Translations under genes and position numbers: made by a program
The notes under the pieces: generated by a model
Databases searched by the model: none
What the model was told of the DNA's origin: nothing
The model's input: only the letters and a program-made list of their open reading frames with translations
DNA from: a virus
Strand: one strand, 5' to 3'
Length of the DNA stretch: 50,420 nt
IMG/VR virus record: IMGVR_UViG_3300037502_002849
Coordinates: 1 to 50,420 of that record
Shown here: positions 36,701 to 44,405 of the stretch, piece by piece
Position numbering within the stretch: the first letter of the stretch is position 1
How the letters are laid out: every line of letters starts with the position of its first letter

Positions 36701-37934
36701 TTCCGGTGCAGCTATAGCTCAAAGTAAATTAGCTATGCAAAAAGCTGATCTATTCGCTGAATCAGATCCAGTTACTGGCTGGGCTGGGTCTTCAACAAAA
36801 GTTCAATCAGATTTAGGATTAGCCACATTCAGTGATGAAAATTTTGAAACACTAGACGGTTATGTTAGAATAAAAAATGGCGGTGTTAAACGTATCGAAA
36901 TAGAAAATATTGCTAATAAAACATTATTAGGTAATTTTACTGGTGCCAGTACACATCCTAGAGAAATTCCAGCAAGCACCATTTTGTTGGAGGGACTAGA
37001 CAGATCATTCAGTACATTAGGCGCCGTCACAGTTAGTGCAGTCACTGGTACAGCACCTAATAATACCAATACATATGCAGTGGTGGGAATATCAACTAGT
37101 GGTTTACCTGAAACACTGGTAAAAACTGATACCAGCGGTGCCATCGATGTTCGACAGTTAAGAGTTGATGGTTTTAGAATCATTGATACTGCCAGCACCC
37201 ATGTTGAATTTTATTCGCCAGCAGCAAGTACCCCATTTGCATTCTTAACAGCACAAGGCACTGATGCTACTGGGTTAACAAACATAAAAAATAGATTAAC
37301 TGTTGATGGCGCATCTGTATTGACTGGTCCAGTAACAGCGACTAATATTACTACTGGTGGCGTAACTGGTGCTGGTAGCTTAACTGGTGCATGGACTTTG
37401 CAAGGCTCTAGTAAGATTAGTCTACAGTCCACAAGTCAAATTGACGCAAGGGCAGGAACATTATACACTACAACACTACATGCCGGTGGTACTGCAATTG
37501 GCGGTGTGATTACTGGTCAGTGGACTTTAGATACAGGAAGCTCTTTAGAAGCAACATACGCTGACTTGGCTGAATACTACGCTTCAGATAACGATTACGA
37601 ACCAGGAACTGTGGTGATATTTGGTGGTAGTGCAGAAGTTACTACCACAAGTATCAGTAGTGATAGTAGAGTAGCTGGTGTAGTTAGCACAAACCCTGCT
37701 TATATAATGAATGCTAATTGTATAGGAACAAAAGTATGTGTAGCACTTCAAGGCCGTGTTCCAGTTAAAGTTGCCGGCACTGTAAAAAAAGGTGACCTAT
37801 TAACAACCAGTGCTGTTCCTGGATATGCCTGTAAGGCAATGAATCCACAAATTGGAACTATCATTGGTAAAGCAATTGAAAATAAATTAGACCCTGGTAA
37901 GGGTATTGTTGAAGTGGCAGTGGGGAGACTATAA
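30747..37934 (+). CDS. Giant tail-fibre/adhesin protein, 2395 aa
   Basis: The N-terminal module [32 protein letters not shown] (residues about 4-36) recurs in the proteins at 37934 and 42258. Other parts: [18 protein letters not shown]-type repeats near 240-290; a long alpha-beta central region; three beta repeats of about 60 residues (about 1266-1510) with the pattern PHxL..GxxV.. DATYN..TVTVxxxTTFTYxNTG; a [28 protein letters not shown] segment (near 1790); and a C-terminal part ([34 protein letters not shown]...) similar to phage fibre endings that act as intramolecular chaperones. It probably forms the main host-contact fibre. Overlaps the next gene by one base. Confidence 0.88.
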   Translation: [2395 protein letters not shown]

Positions 37935-40243
37935 TGACACGTCAGATTATAAACATAGGTACTGCCGACAAGGGCAATGGAGATCCCATACGTACAGCTT
38001 TTGACAAAGTGAATGATAACTTTGTTGAAATCTACACTGCTTTAGGATTAGGTGACGGTGGATTAAATTTAGGATCATTTGAATTTACCGGTAGCACAAT
38101 GAGTACTACTGATAGTTCCGCCATTGTAATTGATCAAGCTACTACCGTAACTAGCAATTTAACAGTAGGCGGTGATATTCTTCCTAGTGTAGCTAACGGT
38201 GGCGATCTAGGAAGTGCTACTAAACCTTGGCGTAGTTTATATGTAAGTAATCAAACTGTATATTTAGGTGGTACCCCTTTAAGTTTAGATCCCAACACCA
38301 ACGAATTAAAAATTAACAATGTTCCTGTTAGTCAAACTATCAACTACGAAGACATTCCCAATGTTCCTACAGACGTTTCAGACTTAACTGATACTGAGGG
38401 ATTATTAGGTGGTGCCGCAGGACCAGTACAGCCATACCTAGAACTAACTGACACACCTTTTATTACACGACCCGTGATATTAGGAACACCAGTTACTGTC
38501 ACAGTACCTTTGTCAGGCATTAATGCTCAAGTTCAAGTGGATATTTTAGAAGGACCAGTATTAGGCGGAATTACAGTATCCCAAGCTGGCTCTGGTTATA
38601 TACCAGGTACGACTTATAAAATCTACAATTATCAGATCGGTGGCCCAACTGATTCTAGTAGCATAACATTTACTATAGGTACTGTAGATGGCAACGGTGG
38701 AATATTAACTGTTACCAATGTTCAATTTGTAGGCGTTCCAGAAAATAACTCAGCATCCTACACTGTTAGCATTGATTATCAACCAGAACAAATATTTGAT
38801 GAAATCAGTCCAGGATTAACACTGGCACGGGATGCCGTCCAAGGAATCTATAACAGTGCAGTAGAACTAGAATACGATAATAGCACTTATCTCAGTCCCT
38901 TAGGTACAGAATGGAACAGTGACGGATGGGGAGATTTGACAGGTATTGGCGCTAGATCATATGTAACCTGGCGTCAGGCCTTAAACAATCAAGTGGGCAA
39001 CAACATAGTAGCCAGCGAACTGGTCATGCACGACATAGCCAACGACAAGTATTACAAGTTTGATTTCGCTAGTTGGGGTGGCAACAACGGTGGTTACTCT
39101 TATACCAGAACAGAAGTAACTGATCCCAACTACTTTAAGAAAGATGACTATGCCACTGCTAACAACGTAGACGTTATTGAAGACGATTCTACACTACAAA
39201 TTGGTATAACTCGAGACGAGAACAACGGCATCTACAATCCATTCACCGAAGAAGGATGGGATGAAGATGTCAGTCCTCAAGGCACAGAATGGAACATCGA
39301 TGGATGGAATGATCTCACAGACGTGGAAACAAGAACATATACTAATCTATATGCGGCATTTGGTAATGGTGGTTTAGGAAACAAGATAGTAGGTACAGAA
39401 TGTGTAATGTATGTGCCTAGCATAGAAAAATATTATGCTGTTAAATTCCTAAGTTGGACACAGGGCAATCAGGGTGGTGGTTTTAGTTATACAAGAAAAG
39501 AAATAGACTTAACCCAACTCAACGAAGGTCTTAAATTTCCAGACGGTACTGTATTAAAATCTGCCTTAGGCGTAGGTCGTATAAAATCAACTGCTCCTGG
39601 TAATCGTAGAATAGAGGAAGTCACAGGCTACAATCAGGTCGCAGTTACTCCGCGTGTGACTAATAGTTTAACTACTGTAGCATCAAGAGCAGGTATCAAT
39701 ACTTTTGATATCTGGGTAGACGTTACCTCTACAACAATAGACGACGTCATTGATAATCCAGGAAACTATAATAACGCTTATAACTTTGAATTTTCAATAG
39801 ACAACAATAATTGGTATAGATGGCAAGGTAGTCAAGGGTTTGATGGAAATGAAAGAGCTTATAGCATATCGCCAACATTAGTTTCGTATAATCAAGGCGA
39901 CACAATCTACTTTAGATATAACACAGGTGCTGAGCCTGTAGTATGGTGGGACAAGGCAGACTTGCCTGGCAGTAGTGGCAACTTCCGCGGTGCTGTCATA
40001 GACTATCACGCTTACACAGGCGAATCTACTATTATTGGAACCATACACATCGTAGACGACGATGGGGAAGAACACATCAGTCATCAGGAAGTACAGAGTG
40101 GTAGCACCGACGGCGAGAACGATGACCTTTGGTTAGTTACCACAGAAGGGCAAATAAAATATCGTCGTATAGACGGTGAAAGCAAAACACTGAAAATACA
40201 TTGGACTGCCAAGGTATTCTACGGTTCAGAACTATACGATTAA
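37934..40243 (+). CDS. Tail-fibre/structural protein, 769 aa
   Basis: Starts with the shared module MTRQIINIGTADKGNGDPIR-TAFDKVNDNFVEIY. A duplicated block SPLGTEWNSDGWGDLTG (near 319) and SPQGTEWNIDGWNDLTD (near 446), each followed by a SYTRxE segment about 75 residues later, indicates internal duplication. The C-terminal third (SSGNFRGAVIDYHAYTGESTIIGT) is beta-rich. Probably a fibre or decoration protein of the tail complex. The stop of the 30747 gene (TAATG) overlaps this start. Confidence 0.85.
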   Translation: MTRQIINIGTADKGNGDPIRTAFDKVNDNFVEIYTALGLGDGGLNLGSFEFTGSTMSTTDSSAIVIDQATTVTSNLTVGGDILPSVANGGDLGSATKPWRSLYVSNQTVYLGGTPLSLDPNTNELKINNVPVSQTINYEDIPNVPTDVSDLTDTEGLLGGAAGPVQPYLELTDTPFITRPVILGTPVTVTVPLSGINAQVQVDILEGPVLGGITVSQAGSGYIPGTTYKIYNYQIGGPTDSSSITFTIGTVDGNGGILTVTNVQFVGVPENNSASYTVSIDYQPEQIFDEISPGLTLARDAVQGIYNSAVELEYDNSTYLSPLGTEWNSDGWGDLTGIGARSYVTWRQALNNQVGNNIVASELVMHDIANDKYYKFDFASWGGNNGGYSYTRTEVTDPNYFKKDDYATANNVDVIEDDSTLQIGITRDENNGIYNPFTEEGWDEDVSPQGTEWNIDGWNDLTDVETRTYTNLYAAFGNGGLGNKIVGTECVMYVPSIEKYYAVKFLSWTQGNQGGGFSYTRKEIDLTQLNEGLKFPDGTVLKSALGVGRIKSTAPGNRRIEEVTGYNQVAVTPRVTNSLTTVASRAGINTFDIWVDVTSTTIDDVIDNPGNYNNAYNFEFSIDNNNWYRWQGSQGFDGNERAYSISPTLVSYNQGDTIYFRYNTGAEPVVWWDKADLPGSSGNFRGAVIDYHAYTGESTIIGTIHIVDDDGEEHISHQEVQSGSTDGENDDLWLVTTEGQIKYRRIDGESKTLKIHWTAKVFYGSELYD

Positions 40244-40258
40244 TCAAGGGCAAAACAA

Positions 40259-42229
40259 ATGACAACTATTAGAAAAATTGTAACCAGTAAAGTAGACGGC
40301 AACAGTGCTGATTCCAATGACACAAACGAAATTCGCCCGTTTGGTGAAATCGCGGTGTACTTAAACACTGAGCCAAATCCAGACAAACTTACCCTAATGA
40401 TGTTTGATGGTACAAGAACACATATGAAGAGCATGGTATTGGCTCCTGGTCGTTTGTATGGTTCAGATGCTGATTCAGGTGACGGCAATGGCCTCGACAC
40501 TATCAAGCTGATCCCAGATGCCAGTCTAAGCGATTATACTGGCAACGATCAATATCTCATTATAGATCCCACAAACGGAGAACCTGGACATATTCATATA
40601 CGTGCAGGCGGTGTACAGGATCAGTCAACTGCTGATTTATATCTTGGAGCAGAACAGACACATGTAAAAGTTAGCGATACTTATGACAATGTAGTAATTA
40701 GAACCAGTACTCTCGGAGAAGGCGTTACTCCGCACACCTGGACATTTGATAACACAGGTAACTTGACACTACCCAACTCTAGTCAGATCCGTGTAGATGA
40801 GAATAGTGTGGAAATCGGCACCGCAGGTAACTTCAATGTTGAGGCTGTAGGTGTTGTCAACGTCTATACTGACGATGGTACTCATCAATGGCAGTTCGGC
40901 GATGATGGTAATCTAACCATTCCGGGTGAGTTACACGGTGCTCCGGTGATATCAGGAGGAGCGTTTCCGTCACAGGTAGGACGTACTGTCAACATAACTC
41001 CTGCCGACGATGCCAGCGATAAGAAATTTAAATTTAGGATAGATCAATACGGAGAGACATTTACCAGGGCCTATTTAGAGTTCCCTACAGCAGAAGTTGA
41101 CAAACAGGTTGCTGCTGTATTTCCTCATACTAACGGTAAAGCAGGCTATATCTTCACACAGGGCACTGACACCTTTAACGATGGGTTAAACGATGCTTTC
41201 AATGTATTTTACAATGCTGGAGATATTAAACTCACAGCAATGACACCGGTCGCAGGTACTCTTAATACCTGGAAGTTTGGCAGTAACGGTGATCTTACCC
41301 TGCCGGGCAATCTACAGAGCGAAGGCAACATCGACATTGATATCAACTTGTCAGATTCTACTCTACGCAGATGGCGATTTGGTGAGGATGGTAATTTAAA
41401 TCTCGCTGGCAATCTACAGTTTCCTAACGGAGCAGAAATCCGCGATGTCAATGGTAATCTACGACTCCGCGCTGCCCCTGGAGATGTAGCACAACTACAA
41501 GGACTGACCACTGACGGTGCCGTTGATGCTGCGGTCAAAGCGTTCCATAATATAGAGACTGGTAGTTATGTAACTATCAATACCAACATAGACGCAGGAG
41601 CTCCGGAACACGTATGGACATTTGATTACAATGGCGAATTGACATTGCCCAATGACGGTATTATTAGTGCTGGTGGGTCCGGTGGGTTGACACTGGGCGG
41701 AAATTTCGATGTTAAAATCATAACCGATTATACTGATAATAATCGCACTTGGACATTCAACGGCAGTGACGGCAGCGTAACATTCCCAGATACAACTGTA
41801 CAGAGCACAGCCTGGGCAGGAGGTCGTGTGGTCACTGCTCCTACTGCCAGTACAGGTGCTGAAGGAGACAAGCAAGGCGATCTAGCATTTACAAGCAGTC
41901 ATCTATATTATTGTATAGCAGACTACAATCAAGTGGGTCATCAGGTCACAGGATCAGACTATCTTGGAAGATCATCACTCAACACCAACGCATTCCAACT
42001 GACCAAAACCGCTGACACACTACAGATCACAGTAGGTGACATTATCTCTGACAGTGACGGCGGAGCAACCAGCACAGTGGTTACTGTGTCCAGCGACGAA
42101 AACTATACCTATGTAGGCACCGGTGGTTTTGCCTATGCTGGAGTATTTCCTTTGACTTTTACCAGCACTGATTATGTGTCTGGTGGCAATATCTGGAAGC
42201 GTGTGGCTTGGAGTGGTGACACTTGGTAA
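40259..42229 (+). CDS. Beta-helical tail protein, W-F-G-LTLP repeats
   Basis: 656 residues. Recurrent motif W-x-F-x-x-x-G-x-L-T-[LI]-P: TWTFDNTGNLTLPNSS, HQWQFGDDGNLTIPGE, TWKFGSNGDLTLPGN, RRWRFGEDGNLNLAGN, VWTFDYNGELTLPND, TWTFNGSDGSVTFPD. Such repeats form beta-prism or beta-helix tail-fibre shafts. N-terminus MTTIRKIVTSKVDGNSAD and C-terminus GGNIWKRVAWSGDTW. ACAAGGGCAAAAC precedes the ATG. Its GC-richer codon use stands out from the neighbouring fibre genes, suggesting a separate origin. Confidence 0.82.
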   Translation: MTTIRKIVTSKVDGNSADSNDTNEIRPFGEIAVYLNTEPNPDKLTLMMFDGTRTHMKSMVLAPGRLYGSDADSGDGNGLDTIKLIPDASLSDYTGNDQYLIIDPTNGEPGHIHIRAGGVQDQSTADLYLGAEQTHVKVSDTYDNVVIRTSTLGEGVTPHTWTFDNTGNLTLPNSSQIRVDENSVEIGTAGNFNVEAVGVVNVYTDDGTHQWQFGDDGNLTIPGELHGAPVISGGAFPSQVGRTVNITPADDASDKKFKFRIDQYGETFTRAYLEFPTAEVDKQVAAVFPHTNGKAGYIFTQGTDTFNDGLNDAFNVFYNAGDIKLTAMTPVAGTLNTWKFGSNGDLTLPGNLQSEGNIDIDINLSDSTLRRWRFGEDGNLNLAGNLQFPNGAEIRDVNGNLRLRAAPGDVAQLQGLTTDGAVDAAVKAFHNIETGSYVTINTNIDAGAPEHVWTFDYNGELTLPNDGIISAGGSGGLTLGGNFDVKIITDYTDNNRTWTFNGSDGSVTFPDTTVQSTAWAGGRVVTAPTASTGAEGDKQGDLAFTSSHLYYCIADYNQVGHQVTGSDYLGRSSLNTNAFQLTKTADTLQITVGDIISDSDGGATSTVVTVSSDENYTYVGTGGFAYAGVFPLTFTSTDYVSGGNIWKRVAWSGDTW

Positions 42230-42231
42230 AC

Positions 42232-42239
42232 GGTAAATA
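42232..42239 (+). promoter_or_regulatory. T4-like late promoter box
   Basis: GGTAAATA about 18 bp before the ATG at 42258. One of several TAAATA boxes preceding structural genes. Confidence 0.5.
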
Positions 42240-42257
42240 CAAGAACAGAGAAAATAT

Positions 42258-42710
42258 ATGCCCATTCAAACAATTAACTTAGGAAATTACGCAAATGACG
42301 GTACTGGAGACGATCTTCGTACGGCCTTTGAAAAAGTCAATGCTAATTTTAACTTTTTAAATGTAGAAAATACCACATCAGCTCAAAATTTAGGGTCTGG
42401 TCAGGTCATATTTGCCCAAAAATCTGGAAACACTTTACAATTCAAAAGCCTGGTTCAAGGGCAAAATATATCACTAACTTCAGATGGTAACACTGTTACC
42501 ATATCTGGATCTGGAAATTTACAAAGCGAAACATCACCCACATTAGGTGGCAATTTAAACATGAACGGGTTTAATATTGTTGGTGGCGGGAATATAGAAG
42601 CTCTAATTTATGGAATTGATGTTCGTACACTTGTTGGAGCTTCAGGGGACTTAGATTTTGGATCTTTTACGATTCCTTCAAGTTTTGATATAGATTTAGG
42701 AACATTTTAA
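42258..42710 (+). CDS. Small tail protein with shared N-module
   Basis: 150 residues. MPIQTINLGNYANDGTGDDLRT-AFEKVNANFNFLNVE is the same N-terminal module as at 30747 and 37934, then a short beta-rich remainder (LVQGQNISLTSDGNTVTISGSG, TSPTLGGNLNMNGFNIVGGGN). It may be a short fibre or connector, or a truncated relative of the giant fibre. ATGA-free start with AGAGAAAAT region; late box 18 bp upstream. Confidence 0.8.
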   Translation: MPIQTINLGNYANDGTGDDLRTAFEKVNANFNFLNVENTTSAQNLGSGQVIFAQKSGNTLQFKSLVQGQNISLTSDGNTVTISGSGNLQSETSPTLGGNLNMNGFNIVGGGNIEALIYGIDVRTLVGASGDLDFGSFTIPSSFDIDLGTF

Positions 42711-42725
42711 GGATTAGGAGACATC

Positions 42726-44369
42726 ATGGCATTACAAATTAGACGAGGCACAAACGCACAAAGATTAGCACTTTCTGGAGTTGATACTCCGCTAGTCGGC
42801 GAGCCTCTTTACACAACTGATACCAAAAAACTTTTTATAGGTGATGGCTCTACTGCTGGTGGCACTAGTTTAGGATACTATAGCAATGTAGCCGTAGCTG
42901 GGCAAGATACACTATCTGCGATTAACAATACAGAAACATTAACTCTTATTGCAGGAAATAATATTGTCTTAGCTACAAACGGCCCCAGTGATGCTGTTAC
43001 TATATCAGTAGCAACTACATTAAATGAACTAAACAACGGAAATATCAGAATAATAAACAACAATATTAATGGCCTAGTTGGTAACGAAAACATTAATATC
43101 GATCCTTCTGGAACAGGTAAAGTAGTTGTTAACAGTGCATTGAACTCTTTAGGTATTGAAACCAATGAACTAAAAGTTGGAGTGTACAATGATACTCCAA
43201 CTAACTACTACTTTGAAAGTGAAGGTCCAAGTATTGAACGAGTATTCAGAGCAGGCGGTCCTGGTGGACTTATAGGAGCAGAATTTTCTGCTTATTATGC
43301 ATCGCCTACAAATGGACAGAAAGGTCTCGAATTAAGATTTAGACAAAGCGTAGCAGCATCATCAAATTTACCTGTAGGAAATATTTCTACCACAGTCACT
43401 GATGTTTCTTTAGGTTCAGTAGATAGTAAATTTGATTTCGAAGTTAGATCTAACAATTCAATGATTGTTGGCGGGTCAGTGACCGGTAGTGGATTCTTAG
43501 GTAATTTGACAGGTAACGTCACAGGTGATTTGACAGGTAACGTCACAGGTAACGTCACAGGATATCATACCGGTGATGTAAAAGGTTCTGTATTTGCTGA
43601 TGACAGTACTATTTTAGTGGATGGAATTGCTGGTGTACTAAGAGGTGAATTGCAGGGAACCCTTAACACCGGTGATTTAGTAATTTCCACAAATACAATA
43701 TCAACAGCTACTACCGGCGACAATATTGAACTATCTCCAGCTAGTGGCGGTGTTGTTAACACGTCTGCAATTTTAAGAGCACAGCGATTAGAATTATTAT
43801 TTGATGTTGTTAATTCTGGTATTTCTATTGCCAATGCTGTTAATAACAACAGTTCATTAAATATTTCTACAACTCACAATACAGCATCGACGTCAGCAGA
43901 CTTACCTTTAGGCGGAGTTGGGCCTTTTGGTCCTATACAAGGATCAACAATAAACTTTATTAGAGCAAGGGGAACAAATGTCCTTGCTCCAGACCCAGTA
44001 CAAAACAATGACGAAATTGCAACAATAAACTACAGTGTACTAACTGGTATTGCTGGAGCAAAAAGCACAGCAAAATTTAGAGCAGTTGTTGATGGCACAG
44101 TTACTAATGGTGTTTCACCTGCTGGTAGATTTGAGTTTGTGACATCAGATGCGTCGGGATCTAACGCTATAAGATTAACAGCAAGTTCCAAATCAATCGC
44201 AGGAACAGTACCTTTCAAATTGCCCATATATGCGGATCCCACCGATAGAAATGCTGCTATCACAAGTCCGGAAATTGGCATGATAATTCTAGTATCAGAT
44301 AGCACCGGAAGTGGCGGTCCAACAAAATTCCAAGGATACACTAGTTCAGGATGGGTAGATTTAAACTAA
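42726..44369 (+). CDS. Tail/adhesin protein, RRGTNAQR type
   Basis: 547 residues. Start MALQIRRGTNAQRLALSGVDTPLVGEPLYTTDTKKLFIGDG is the common phage tail-tip/adhesin N-terminus. The middle contains a collagen-like short repeat GNLTGNVTGDLTGNVTGNVTG (about 257-278, matching five 12-nt DNA repeats), then HTGDVKG. The C-terminus GGPTKFQGYTSSGWVDLN is a receptor-binding fibre end. GGATTAGGAG precedes the ATG, so expression should be strong. Confidence 0.85.
   Translation: MALQIRRGTNAQRLALSGVDTPLVGEPLYTTDTKKLFIGDGSTAGGTSLGYYSNVAVAGQDTLSAINNTETLTLIAGNNIVLATNGPSDAVTISVATTLNELNNGNIRIINNNINGLVGNENINIDPSGTGKVVVNSALNSLGIETNELKVGVYNDTPTNYYFESEGPSIERVFRAGGPGGLIGAEFSAYYASPTNGQKGLELRFRQSVAASSNLPVGNISTTVTDVSLGSVDSKFDFEVRSNNSMIVGGSVTGSGFLGNLTGNVTGDLTGNVTGNVTGYHTGDVKGSVFADDSTILVDGIAGVLRGELQGTLNTGDLVISTNTISTATTGDNIELSPASGGVVNTSAILRAQRLELLFDVVNSGISIANAVNNNSSLNISTTHNTASTSADLPLGGVGPFGPIQGSTINFIRARGTNVLAPDPVQNNDEIATINYSVLTGIAGAKSTAKFRAVVDGTVTNGVSPAGRFEFVTSDASGSNAIRLTASSKSIAGTVPFKLPIYADPTDRNAAITSPEIGMIILVSDSTGSGGPTKFQGYTSSGWVDLN
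43500..43559 (+). repeat. Five 12-nt tandem repeats inside gene
   Basis: Units GGTAATTTGACA, GGTAACGTCACA, GGTGATTTGACA, GGTAACGTCACA and GGTAACGTCACA encode a G-[ND]-[LV]-T repeat. Repeat number could change by slippage or recombination, which would alter fibre length. Confidence 0.85.
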
Positions 44370-44379
44370 TTTAGTCCTC

Positions 44380-44387
44380 GATAAATA
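44380..44387 (+). promoter_or_regulatory. T4-like late promoter box with dyad
   Basis: GATAAATA 18 bp before the ATG at 44406. It sits in an inverted repeat GTCCT...AGGAC (44374-44400), so the box is in the loop of a possible hairpin. Confidence 0.55.
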
Positions 44388-44405
44388 CAGTATCAAGGAC
44401 TAATT

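Noticed and set aside
32537-37432. Several long minus-strand open frames in the giant tail gene
   Set aside because: They mirror Thr/Ser/Gly-rich repeats of the real gene and lack ribosome binding sites.
43500-43559. CRISPR array
   Set aside because: Repeats are 12 nt without spacers and lie in a coding frame.
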